Assembly (NCBI RefSeq): GCF_963678635.1
Contig: NC_087062.1
Coordinates: 44,036,395 to 44,100,394 of the forward strand
Direction of reading: 5' to 3'
DNA: 64,000 bases
Origin: Symsagittifera roscoffensis
Lineage: Eukaryota; Xenacoelomorpha; Acoela; Convolutidae
Shown: one piece after another, positions 48,601-55,758 of the stretch
Position numbering within the stretch: position 1 is the first letter of the stretch
Layout of the letters: every line of letters starts with the position of its first letter
Translations under genes and position numbers: made by a program
Notes under the pieces: model-generated
What the model was told of the DNA's origin: nothing
Database searches by the model: none
Seen by the model: the letters and a program-made list of their open reading frames with translations, nothing else

Positions 48601-50558
48601 AGTTTAATTAATATAAACAAGTTAAGTTAGTGCAGAGTTGCACAGCGCTTTAGTATCACCTCATTTTATCGTTCGTTTTATCATAACACAAAGTATGAAA
48701 CACTCAACAAAAAGTTTCAACTCGTGTAACTGATTAGAGTTTATGAGTATATTTGTTGCTTATATATGATTTTTCTTTGCCCTCCGTTGAGACTCTATCG
48801 CTGTCACCTTTGCTGCTTTTAATAACCTCAACAAATTTTTTTTAATCGCTTTTGGTTCCAATTTATTAGGATCATCCAAGCTGTTGACTTTTAATACTTT
48901 TTCGATCCAATTTCACCAGTAAATGCAACTGATACTATGAAATTGTTGGTCACCGTCTCCAACCCCATTCGAACAGCAGTTGCTTTCATCTCCGCGTAAG
49001 CTTTTGCCAATGTTTCATTTAAAATAATAAACTTTTGGTTTATTGGGTTGAACTTTTTTCTGAGAGCCCTTCTGTTTTTCCAGACTTGAGTTTTGTCCTC
49101 GAAAAAAAAAATTTGCATATTACGCTGGGAGGGAAAATACTTGTATCACCAGGCAGGTAATGGCATGCTTTTTCACCTTCATACTTAACTGTTATACCCA
49201 AAAAACTTTTGAAAAAATTTAGGGTTTCCATTGTTACGTCTCTCACATTGCGCGCATCGTAAGGAGGATTCAACATGGTAATAGTATCTTTTCTTGAATA
49301 TCTTTCCTGAGCACGCAGTCGTTCCTGCATGTCCCAATGTGTTTTTTCCAACTCTTAAAAACGCAATTGTTGAGCACCCGAAATCATTTTAAGACCAATT
49401 TCTTTTTGTAACTCGCTCACCTTAGTGTCACTTGTTTTACGCACGGAACCTCGAGCAGGAGTGGAGCTGACTGACGTTCCCACCAAAACATCTTGTTGAT
49501 CCACATCCATGATAGATAATCCGTCAAATGAATGTTTAAAAACTAATCATAATAAATTTAACTTGGATAACCAAAATTAGGAGAATTAATAATTGAATAA
49601 AGTCAATCAGAAGAAATTTTGAAAGATTTAAGCTCAATTTTTTAAAATCGAATCGACCTCAGGGTTCTTAATAATCAATTACTTTTATCAATGTCAAGTT
49701 TTGGGATTGTTTTTAAACGAAAGTTTTGGCCAGAAAGAGAATTCGCAAGAGATTTTTTTTTATTTCAAGTTTCATTTCAAATTTCAATTCAAATTTGTGT
49801 CTTTTTTTCTCGAGGTCAGCCGATTGTTCGCTCTTTCGCTTTGATTTGCCAGCGGATGACGGTGACTGGACAGTGGACTGGTGCTACGGCCTCAAAAAAC
49901 AATTAGTTTTCTAAACGAAAGCAATATTTTTTTCCCTATTTTTTGTTTCAAATTTTTTTGTTACGCTGTATTTTCTACGGTGAGATAATCTAGCCATAAT
50001 ATTCTGCGATCTACTTGTAAAGCAATTGGCCATTTTTGTAGATTTTCATTTGTTATGTTCTGCTTAGATAGTGTACCATTGTGTTCATCGTGGAATAAAA
50101 CTGCGCGAGAGTGCCAAGTAGCGGTGAATAAAGCGTATCGCAACAACGACTTCGTCTGTCCCTGTGGACCAGCATGTGACGACGAATTCTACTCGAAAGA
50201 AGCATCCAGTGCTCATTGGCCCAATATACATTACACCTCCTACCTAATACAGCGACTGAGGAAATACACGACTTCCCCAAGGATTCAGCAATTTCTGGAC
50301 GCCACTTTATCCAACGAGAATGCATCCATTGCAGACTTAACTGAGGAAATAAGAAGCAACTTTGCCAGAGTCGAAGTGTTTTTCCAGAACCTGAACTTCG
50401 AGATAATTCAAGAACAACCCAGGTACACTCTGACCCAGCTCATCACTGACTTTGGTGGGAATGTCGGTTTATGGATTGGCTGGAGCGTGTTGACATTCCT
50501 TGAAATTGTTGTCTTTGCTGTGAATATTGTCAAAATAACAATACATGGAAAAATCTGA
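30093..50558 (+). CDS. DEG/ENaC-type sodium channel with LDLa-LDLa-CUB insertion
   Basis: Seven exons (30093-30635, 32637-32715, 34544-34843, 35301-36244, 36356-36474, 45072-45223, 50068-50558) join in consistent phase to 875 residues. TM1 is about 77-102, followed by the family block FPSVVVCNANP at 125-135. An LDLa-like module (about 173-212), a six-Cys LDLa (230-265) and a CUB domain (271-397) follow. Next come two furin-type sites (401-404 and 436-440), a Gly/Ser/Tyr-rich linker, and then the conserved DEG/ENaC core (TFDGRVC, GNCYVFN at 567-573, the Cys-rich thumb in exons 6-7). TM2 (about 832-865) carries GLWIGWS with the G-x-S filter. The C-tail is about 10 residues. The family forms trimeric plasma-membrane Na+ channels blocked by amiloride and gated by ligands, acid or force. 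The gating His-Gly before TM1 is absent (GEALIPEI instead). The start ATG is the first in the open frame. Introns 5 (8.6 kb) and 6 (4.8 kb) are full of transposons. Confidence 0.9.
30690..32636. other. Intron 1 of the channel, with small inverted-repeat element
   Basis: This is AT-rich intron with repeated ATCGATTT words at 30690-30900. At 31388-31590 a 203-bp stretch starts CACTGATAAAATC and ends ATTTGTCAGGG, an imperfect version of the ends of the 26.82-27.97 kb element, so it may be a short relative. Confidence 0.4.
32637..32715 (+). CDS. Exon 2: LDLa module 1
   Basis: The acceptor is TTTTCAG and the donor CAA before GTAAAA, phase 0 in and phase 1 out. It encodes VCIPTAWICDAYTDCSDGWD, with the CxP, W, CD, DC and D-G-x-D-E pattern of an LDL-receptor class A repeat that binds Ca2+. 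The first of the usual six Cys has no clear counterpart upstream; the sixth is C212 in exon 3. Confidence 0.9.
32716..34543. other. Intron 2 of the channel
   Basis: The 1.8-kb intron is AT-rich. I see no gene and no element with clear ends. Confidence 0.6.
34544..34843 (+). CDS. Exon 3: LDLa module 2 and start of CUB
   Basis: This exon has 300 bases, phase 1 in and 1 out. It is open without an ATG. It encodes a six-Cys LDLa (KCGSDPTCGVPCDNNTECAD then GFDE) and the first CUB strand set (CGGDLTATGSDQTFASENYL, SGSYPAGSHCIWIIS). Confidence 0.9.
35301..36244 (+). CDS. Exon 4: CUB, furin-flanked tract, linker, ENaC core
   Basis: This is the largest exon, 944 bases, with acceptor TACTCAG and a strong GTAAGA donor after GGC GTT CAT. 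The CUB continues with VELTFDNNF, CAYDYLQIRNG, LCGYTAPP and GFKISYKS. RARR ends at 35590 and RRERR at 35698. The linker from 35699 is rich in Gly, Ser and Tyr and then in Asp, Tyr, Trp and Phe. From about 35960 it is classical DEG/ENaC: CTFDGRVCNGESF, FGNCYVFNS, and a Ser-Gly-Val-His end. Confidence 0.9.
36356..36474 (+). CDS. Exon 5: extracellular ENaC core
   Basis: It encodes VLVNAPYVPPMPDSDSWVTS followed by a beta-rich piece ending TRKGGK across the junction. Phases are 0 in and 2 out; the donor is GCAA before GTTAGT. Confidence 0.85.
36475..37130. other. Start of intron 5, unassigned
   Basis: Nothing is identified. A minus-strand open frame at 36902-37138 has no motif and no coding-like composition. 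Confidence 0.5.
37131..37825. repeat. GGTCGAAACATA satellite, block 3 (about 90-bp unit)
   Basis: TTTGGTCGAGAAAGTCGAAA and close variants recur many times. A longer unit of roughly 90 bp joins a GGTCGGTCGAGAAAGTCGAAAC half to a GGGTCGAAAAAAACAAA half and repeats from about 37375. It is the best preserved block of this family in the window. Both strands give spurious open frames. Confidence 0.85.
37826..38236 (+). mobile_element. hAT-like MITE copy in intron 5
   Basis: The interior has GACCCAAAGGGTCCCCCTTTG, TTGACTGACCCTAAAATTTT, CATTCGGCGCCAAAATA and GGGTCTTTATAGTGCTTTGG (each separate), and the right end is TCGAGAAAATCTTAGATCCTCCCCTG. The left end is obscured by a 16-G run at 37833-37848. 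The same order of blocks is present at 55.5-55.76 kb. Confidence 0.6.
39212..39357 (+). repeat. Left terminal inverted repeat of the MULE
   Basis: Starting GGTGTCAGG, it holds about five spaced words of the type TTGCCCCA, TTGGCCCTA, TTGCCCTA, TTGTCCTA and TTGTCCCA, each preceded by A/C-rich spacers of about 12-20 bases. Confidence 0.8.
40040..40883 (+). pseudogene. MULE transposase, broken
   Basis: From about 40070 a frame reads a VFGDRDN and LWLWDGTFKFCP stretch; the 141-codon open frame at 40182-40607 continues it with PPCLCALLPNKTEQTYSKFL, ILLDFERSAVNAF and GCYFHLCQAFLRKI. These are the hallmarks of the MULE transposase core: the D of WDGTF, the D of LDFE and the C-x2-H of CYFHLCQ. A stop at 40605 and a frame change precede a second piece at 40701-40883 with MSLWNHS, TKNAVEGWHLG and HPSLYTF, the conserved end with WN and EGWH. 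The enzyme would cut and paste the element by a DDE mechanism. The stop and frame change make this copy inactive. Upstream 39840-40040 keeps coding-like remnants of the N-terminal part. Confidence 0.85.
41221..41233 (+). repeat. Run of 13 G
   Basis: This homopolymer lies inside the MULE, downstream of the transposase. Similar runs lie at 9885-9896 and 37833-37848, and a run of 12 C at 55718-55729. Confidence 0.8.
41564..41695 (-). repeat. Right terminal inverted repeat of the MULE
   Basis: TGGGGCAAGTTTCC, TGGGACAAGATGG, TTGGACAAGTTG, TGGGGCAAGTTGG, TCGGACAAGTAG and TGGGACAAGTTG follow one another, the inverse of the left end. Confidence 0.8.
41704..43232. other. Intron 5 segment, unassigned
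   Basis: AT-rich intron sequence; no gene or element is recognised. Confidence 0.5.
43233..43800 (+). repeat. Dispersed repeat with GTTCCGACT ends, long copy 1
   Basis: It begins ATTGTTCCGACTTTCGATACG and ends AATGCAGTCGGAACATTCAG then GGCTTTGCCCTG; GTTCCGACT and AGTCGGAAC are inverted. The body matches 50735-51200 in several blocks (CGGAATATTT, AATTTCGACTTTTTA, TTTTTCGTAAAGTTA, GGGGAGATT). A CAGGGCTTTGCCCTG hairpin follows the right end. It has no coding capacity; it is a nonautonomous element of unknown type. Confidence 0.6.
44040..44880 (+). repeat. Tandem repeat, about 74-bp unit, about 11 copies
   Basis: Units contain GGTCGAACAAAATCGAG, GCATTTTTTTATAATCGAAA, TTTGTTTGAGCAGGGTC and AAAACTTTCACATCTG. 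TCGAACAAAAT-type anchors at about 44275, 44400, 44548, 44683, 44755 and 44831 are spaced by 64-76 bases or multiples near 74. Copies are 70-90 % alike by eye. It lies in intron 5 about 190 bases before exon 6. Confidence 0.85.
45072..45223 (+). CDS. Exon 6: Cys-rich thumb, first half
   Basis: The acceptor is TGTTCAG. It encodes YGECLKVWPDFVAL and later CENYCIEAEKYRRCGCVTDY, the C-x3-C and C-G-C pattern of the DEG/ENaC thumb. The donor TACG before GTATGG leaves phase 1. Confidence 0.9.
45224..46030. other. Start of intron 6, unassigned
   Basis: AT-rich intron sequence with no gene. The region ends at the 3' side of the minus-strand LINE. Confidence 0.5.
46574..47430 (-). pseudogene. LINE reverse transcriptase
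   Basis: It contains fingers (LPVVGKIFERVIYNRM), palm motif A (FIDLTKAFD), motif B (GVPQGS) and motif C. Motif C reads YADN, not YADD: the codon at 46889-46891 encodes Asn where the second catalytic Asp belongs. A stop follows INDF. Thumb pieces are at 46831-46574. Confidence 0.88.
47711..48019 (-). pseudogene. LINE endonuclease (N-terminal part)
   Basis: The 102-codon frame has LLQNIRSIPKNIDVF, a TKTWLSPNQ block where E-T-W-L is usual, and RRGAAVCFYIKRGI near its end. This is the N-terminal layout of apurinic-like LINE endonucleases. The catalytic Glu of the E-T-W-L block reads Lys here (CCTKTWL), another sign of decay. Confidence 0.75.
48285..48440. repeat. CGCGTTATCACA repeats, possible pogo/Tigger-like end
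   Basis: CAGTGTCAACTCCGCGTTATCAC at 48288 (in two halves) and two further CGCGTTATYACA words resemble the terminal motifs of Tc1/pogo-type elements. No matching right end was found. Confidence 0.25.
48761..49510 (-). pseudogene. LINE ORF1-like protein remnant
   Basis: Reading from ATG at 49510: MDVDQQDVLVGTSVSS, a coiled-coil-like Q/E/R-rich stretch with one stop, ERLRAQERYSRKDTITML, then RNVRDVTMETLNFFKSF, KACHYLPGDTSIFPPSVICK. After a frameshift it continues VWKNRRALRKK, AYAEMKATAVRMGL and, after another shift, LEPKAIKKNLLRLLKAAKVT to a stop at 48761. The R-x-x-E-R-Y-S-R-K-D block and following alpha/beta part resemble RRM-type ORF1 proteins that coat LINE RNA. About 740 bases separate it from the endonuclease, so it may or may not belong to the same LINE. 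Confidence 0.55.
50068..50558 (+). CDS. Exon 7: thumb end, TM2, selectivity filter
   Basis: The acceptor is CTGCTTAG. It encodes DSVPLCSSWNKTAREC, FVCPCGPACDDEFYS, SSAHWPN, a helical stretch, LITDFGGNVGLWIGWS and TM2, then TGA. The palindrome-like overlap with minus-strand open frames is a shadow. Confidence 0.93.
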
Positions 50559-50640
50559 GTACACATGACTCATTGAGGCTTGCTATGTAGATATCAAAAG
50601 ATAACAATATTGATTTAACAATCAGTTAATGTACAAATTG

Positions 50641-50646
50641 AATAAA
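50641..50646 (+). terminator. Poly(A) signal AATAAA
   Basis: AATAAA lies 83 bases after the channel stop codon. Confidence 0.65.
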
Positions 50647-50734
50647 AAGTGTATTTAAAGAAAATTAGTATCAGCAAATTAAATCATACCGGCCACAAGA
50701 GCAGTCCTTTCTCCATAACTTGAAGACGGAAGAA

Positions 50735-51200
50735 AACGACGGAATATTTCTGATCGTGATGTTTTTTTTCTCCGGACAAATTTCGACTTTTTACCTAACA
50801 ATTTGTGACAAATTTTTTAAAAGTTTTTTAAAATGTATTGTTCTACTGAGCTCAAATTTTAAAAAAAAATCACCTTTGAGTGTTTTTCGTAAAGTTACGA
50901 GTGCTTAAAGATTGTCATGTGAAAGATAACGCGCAATAATTTTGTTGATATTACTGAGTAAGGGGAGATTCAATCCGGCTTAGAAATCGTTCCGAATAGG
51001 GTTGAGGTATGCTCTTTAATTTTTTGCCATATGCAAAAGATATCACTTTGTTCTTTGTGTGGGTGATGATTTTCAAAAATAAACTCAAAACATATATTTT
51101 AAATTTTTTTTTGAATTTTTTTCAAGTATTTTAACTTAAAAACTGAAATGCAGTCGGAACGAACGTTCAGGGTTTTGCTCTGGTACAAGCAGTCTTGCTC
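50735..51200 (+). repeat. Dispersed repeat with GTTCCGACT ends, copy 2
   Basis: The block order matches 43250-43800: ACGGAATATTTCTGATCG, AATTTCGACTTTTTACC, TTTTTCGTAAAGTTACG, GGGGAGATTCAATCCGGC, then ATGCAGTCGGAACGAACGTT, CAGGGTTTTGCTCTGG and CAAGCAGTCTTG. It starts shortly after the channel gene's poly(A) signal. Confidence 0.6.
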
Positions 51201-52561
51201 CAATAACGTTTTCATATGAAAAATTTCCAAAAATAACAGTGCTGATTTGTATTATCCGGACAAAACTTTTAACATTTGAAACTTCAAACTCGTATTTCTC
51301 AAATCAAGTTAAGATTAGACAAAAATTGATTAAAACAAATGCTGCTTAGAATCGCACCACAACTACTATGATGCAATTTGTTCTGAAAAAACTGCAATCA
51401 GAATTTTACACCAAAATTCGGTCATTGTGTGTCACAAGAAACTTCTTGCACATTCCAAAAACAGCAAAATGTTAGAAGAATAAATTATCCAAAATTTTGC
51501 AAAAAAAAAATCTTTGAAATATGATTTTAAGCAAATATTTATTTTTTTATATAGTAAAAAAGTATCAAGCAAAATTATATTCCAGATTTCTCAAGATTTT
51601 TAGAATTTTTACACTTCTAGAAAACTGTTAGGTTGTGTGAATTGCTTCGTGTGATTTATTTGTTAGTCTAATTATTTCAAATAATTTTAAATCTTAATCA
51701 ACTGGAAAAAAAAGCAAAAATGCAAAATGAAGCATTTTTGAGGTATAGTTTTGGTTTCGTTTTTCAAAATAATTCTGGTAAAATTCTGGGCATTTTTTGT
51801 TCTCTTCTTTTTTGGTCTAAATGTAACTCAGTTTCTGAAAAACGCGTTTAAATTTTTCAATGATTTTTTTTGACCGGTTTTCAATTAGCACTTTTTAAAA
51901 GTTTAACAAACATGCAGTTGACGTTTAGATATACATCTGCCAATTTTTTCAAGGCATGTTTGAAAAGTTGGGTATCTTTTCTTCATCTTGCTTAACTCCG
52001 GATAACTTAATTGGGCTTTAAGTCCTTAATGACACCTCGTGTGCTATTTTTAGAGCTTTAAGTTTTTGATATTCACGACAACTCCTGAAATACTAGCTGT
52101 TTATAAACGCTTCGTGGTTTCATACTAACTCTGCTTTTATTCGGACAAACTTCATGTTAGCCACTACATTTGAATCTATGGACAAAAGTAGCGCAAAAAA
52201 GTTTATTTATTTTGTTATCTTAAATTCAAATGTAATACAAAAATTATAAGCATTTTGTGGGCTATTTTTGTCCATAAATTCGAATGTAACATTGCATAGT
52301 AAAAATTATGTAATCAATTGCCTTTCAAAATCTTTTTTTTTTGCAAAATAAATACAAATTAAAGGTTTAGACAGAAAAAGTCGTAAAGAGATTGATGCTA
52401 AGAGCAGCTTTTTGCGGGCTGAAAATTATTTTTGATACTGCATAATTTTTTTTTCGGATCAGAGCTGGAGATCGCATCTGCACGAAGCTTGTACCACATT
52501 TGAGGGTTTTTGAATCACAGTTGCATTGAAACGTAATGGATGGTGGTCTGGGGTTCGGAAT
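51201..52561. other. Intergenic AT-rich DNA
   Basis: Nothing identified between the dispersed repeat and the copia 5' LTR. Confidence 0.55.
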
Positions 52562-52792
52562 TGTTAAGTTTTGGAGAAATGACCTGTCACTTTTTAGAGA
52601 CGTCACTTCCCAATTTTTGGTTCAAAATAAGAACATGATTGGATATCGCACGGTGTCACGCGATGTCATATCACGAGTTCAGATCTCAACAGGCGGTTAA
52701 CTTTCCAGATATATAGAAGTTGATTTACTACTCTTTCATCGCTCTCTAATTAAACTGTTGATTATACCTAGTTTTGCTGCCAACCTGTGAAA
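52562..52792 (+). repeat. 5' LTR of the copia element
   Basis: It begins TGTTAAGTTTTGGAGAAATG and ends GCTGCCAACCTGTGAAA. About 90 % identity to the 3' LTR by eye. It contains GATATCGCACGGTGTCACGC. Confidence 0.88.
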
Positions 52793-52808
52793 GGTTATGG
52801 GCCCAACT
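52793..52808 (+). other. Primer-binding site (initiator Met tRNA half)
   Basis: GGTTATGGGCCCA directly abuts the 5' LTR. It is complementary to the anticodon stem-loop of eukaryotic initiator Met tRNA (TGGGCCCATAACC), the cleaved-tRNA primer known from copia of Drosophila. Confidence 0.85.
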
Positions 52809-53502
52809 GCTAAAACACGTGGCGAAAGTCAAAATGGACTGATTTAAGAAAAAATTTTGAGAGAGCAAGCTGTAAATTGTTGACACAGTTAAAGTCACAG
52901 AAAAGACAACCAAGGAAAAAGTCACAAAGAAGATAGTGAACTGGCAGATAGACAACAGAGCAATTCAAAGAGTCATTGAGACAGGGCATTGAGAGAATTC
53001 AGTGATCAGTGAAGTCTGGAGTCAGAAGAAAAGCCGAAAGAAGCAAGCGTGAGAAAGACACTCACACAGAGGAGAGAGAGAAAGAAACAGTGATAGATAG
53101 AAACTGACAAACTGTTCAATTTGATAAACGCAATTGATATGTTGTTTTTATAAACTTGTAGATATTTGTTGTTGCTTGGGAAGATCGTATTCCGAGATCT
53201 GAACTCGAACTTGATTTAAATAACAGAAGTTCCACAAAAGAAAACACTCCTAAACTTGTATTTTGTTAATATTTTTTGCTACGTATGAAGTATGTGAAGT
53301 AGCCTTAGCTTTGCTAAATCGCTGATGTGTTATTCAGTAAGCTTACCTTTAGGTTTTGGATCAGACTTAGGTAAAGAGATACATGATTACTTGTATTATG
53401 CGCTGCGATATGTTTGCTGATATAAAATAGACTGAATTTTTGTCATTGAAAAGTACGTGGAACATAAAGTATTTGTTCAGAGCAATAACTTTTAGATGAA
53501 AA

Positions 53503-54423
53503 ATGTCTAAGTCAGTGAGAATAGTGTTTTCAGGAAAGGAAGAAGATTTTTTGTACTTTGCAGAGCAATTTGAGGCTAGAATTTATCATCTTTAACTGAA
53601 TATGGTTATCAATAGAGAGGTAGATGAGAAACTTTTGCACCCAGTGTTAGAAATAAGAAATAAGGCTACTGTAGAACAGAGAGAGGCATCTTTAAGAAAA
53701 GGGAGAGAAATTATAGGTGAAAAATAATTGCATGTTTGAAATGAGTTGGTCCAATGTTAAGACAAAAATCTGTTTTGTTTTTAGGACCCTAAAAAAGCAA
53801 GGGAAGTACAGATTGGGAAATTTTGTGCAAAAGGTTCAAAATCGCCGAGAGACTGAGACTGCAGCAACTGATTTCAGATTTAACTTCGATAAAAAGAAAA
53901 CCTAATGAGAGTCTAGTCGATTATATCACTAGAGCTGAAGAGTTGCAGTATAATTTAGATGAAGTAGACGAGAGTTTAAAAGAAAAGATGTTTGTGTCAA
54001 TCATTCTTAAAGGCCTACCAAAAGAGTTCAATGCGCTTTGTACTTTGGTTAAGTTTAGCAAAGATAATAAGAACTTGAACGAAGTTAAGAAAGACTTGTT
54101 AAACTTTGAATGTGATCATAGGAATCATAGGAATGAGAATGATAATACTGAACATTTGTTTATTTCTAGGATAAAAACGTGTTTCAAGTGCAATAAGACA
54201 GAATACATAGCAGCTCATTGTAGATCTAAGTTAGTGAATAAGGTTAACCAGTCATCTAATGATAGACCTCCTGTGAAATGTTTCAGGTGCTCAGAAATAG
54301 GATACATAGATCGGGATTGTAAGAAGGACTTTGAGAGAAACAGCGTAAGAAACCAGCAGTTGGCTGAAACAAATGAAATTATTTTAGCTTTTTCAACTCA
54401 GCCGAGAGAGTCGACGGTGACCT
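53503..54423 (+). pseudogene. copia gag with two CCYC zinc knuckles
   Basis: Gag starts MSKSVRIVFSGKEEDFLYFA and stops at codon 31; coding-like sequence resumes, and an open frame runs from 53823 to 54425 with QQLISDLTSIKRKPNESLVD, FVSIILKGLPKEFNAL and two knuckles. Both knuckles (54180-54221 and 54279-54320) have the spacing C-x2-C-x4-[H]-x4-C, but Tyr replaces His in each (codons TAC at 54204-54206 and 54303-54305). Gag would package the RNA; this copy is broken by at least one stop and a frameshift. Confidence 0.85.
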
Positions 54424-54802
54424 AGTTATGGATTGAGGCGCAACTAGCAGTATGATAAAGGAAAGGAATTTATTTGTTGAGTTGAACCAGAGTTTTAGCG
54501 AAACTGTTGAGAACGCTAACAAAACGGAAACTAAGGTTTCAGGTAAAGGAAGAGTTGAGTTTTTTTGTGACAGATTCTCAAGGAAATTCGTACAAAATTT
54601 CAATGAGTTATTGTTTCTATGTGCCAGGAAACTCAGAAAATTTAGTGTCTCAAAACTTACTGGAGGAGGAGCTAAAGTAGTTTTTGGAGAAAAGTTAAGT
54701 ATTGAACAAGGAAATGGTACCGTTTATCCACTTAGTGAGCGAGGAAGTCTTTTTATTTGGAAAATAATAGGATTTAGAAATCACAAAAAAAACAAGTGTT
54801 GA
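54424..54802 (+). pseudogene. copia protease remnant
   Basis: In a frame different from gag, LVMD-stop-GATSSM at about 54422-54451 is the D-S-G-A aspartic protease active site with the Ser codon replaced by TGA (54434-54436). The open frame from 54452 (MIKERNLFVELNQSFSE) continues the protease; after a local frameshift a SVSKLTGGGAKVVFGE stretch matches the usual block after the LYVP motif. Confidence 0.75.
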
Positions 54803-55189
54803 TAAAAGGCAAAACAATTCTTCAGAGTTCAGAGTCGAAAAGATCGAGAAAGTTAGTGAACAAAATGAGAACTTGATGATAAATGACGATGATATAATGC
54901 AAGAGGTTGAGCTGAAAAATGAGTCTAGAGCTCATCCAAAAACTAACACGTCATTAGTTGAACGAGGTAAGGAGGAGTCGAGAAACTTATGCTAGGTTAA
55001 GAAGTTTCAGAGCATGGACATGAGGTTAGGTTCAAAGATAGGGGAGAATAAGAAGTTTGAAAGCAGAGCAGGTAAATTGATCAGGATTTTTGAGCTAGGA
55101 CAGAAAACAAGTGATCTTGCTAACATTGTATGGGACATGGTAAAAGTGAACCTCCATGCTAGTGTGGGCTATGATGTAGTACTTGTTTT
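54803..55189 (+). pseudogene. copia pol linker and tail after the deletion
   Basis: An acidic, Glu/Asn-rich stretch (QNENLMINDDDIMQEVE) like the linker between integrase and RT is followed directly by a short tail that runs into the polypurine tract. The catalytic part of pol has been deleted between them. A stop lies near 54994. Confidence 0.5.
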
Positions 55190-55200
55190 GAAAGGAGGAG
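55190..55200 (+). other. Polypurine tract
   Basis: GAAAGGAGGAG lies immediately before the 3' LTR; it would prime plus-strand DNA synthesis. Confidence 0.8.
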
Positions 55201-55441
55201 TGTTATGTTTTGGAGAAATGACCTCTCACTTTATAGAGAAGTCACTTCCCACTTTTTGGTTCAAAATAAGAACATGATTGGATATCGCACGATGTCACGC
55301 GATATCGCGCGATGTCTTATCACGAAATCAGATCTCAACAGGCAGTTAACTTTCCATTGATATAGAAGTTGCTTCACTATTTTTTTATCGCTCTCTAATT
55401 AAACTGCTGATTATACCTAGTTTTGCTGCCAACCCGTGAAA
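55201..55441 (+). repeat. 3' LTR of the copia element
   Basis: It begins TGTTATGTTTTGGAGAAATG. It is 10 bases longer than the 5' LTR because a CGATATCGCG-type segment is duplicated within CACGCGATATCGCGCGATG. Confidence 0.88.
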
Positions 55442-55524
55442 AGAATTTCCTCCCTTTCAATAATTTGATCATTTTGTCTAAATTTAAGTTTTCGATATTA
55501 TTTGATTTCCATTATCATACCAAC

Positions 55525-55758
55525 CAGGGGCAGATTTAGGGGGACGGGTTCTCAGGCGGTCGCCGCCCTCTCAGGTATTTGACCCCCTGCCGACCCAAAG
55601 GGTTCCCCTTTGTACTATTTTGAGGCATTCATTTTTGGCTGAAGGACCCTAAAATTTTTCTAAAGTGGCCTTTGGCGCCAATATATACCAATTTTTAAAA
55701 TCATCTCTCACCCTCCACCCCCCCCCCCCTCCTCGAGAAAATCTTGGATCCGCCCCTG
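55525..55758 (+). mobile_element. hAT-like MITE, complete ends
   Basis: It starts CAGGGGCAGATTTAGGGGGA and ends GATTTTAGGAACC-like inverse, read as AAAATCTTGGATCCGCCCCTG. The inverted ends are imperfect. The interior shares the block order GACCCAAAGGGT, GGCTGAAGGACCC, CCTTTGGCGCC with 13.4 and 37.9 kb. A run of 12 C lies at 55718-55729. No target duplication was matched. Confidence 0.6.

Larger units (their letters stand above)
52562..55441 (+). mobile_element. Ty1/copia-type LTR retrotransposon, internally deleted
   Basis: Two direct repeats starting TGTTA and ending GTGAAA (52562-52792 and 55201-55441) flank a 2.4-kb interior with a primer-binding site, gag with two zinc knuckles, a protease start, a short pol tail and a polypurine tract. 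Flanks GGAAT (left) and AGAAT (right) are a possible 5-bp target duplication with one change. Integrase, reverse transcriptase and RNase H are missing, so the copy is nonautonomous. The gag-protease style and the half-tRNA primer site assign it to copia. Confidence 0.88.
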
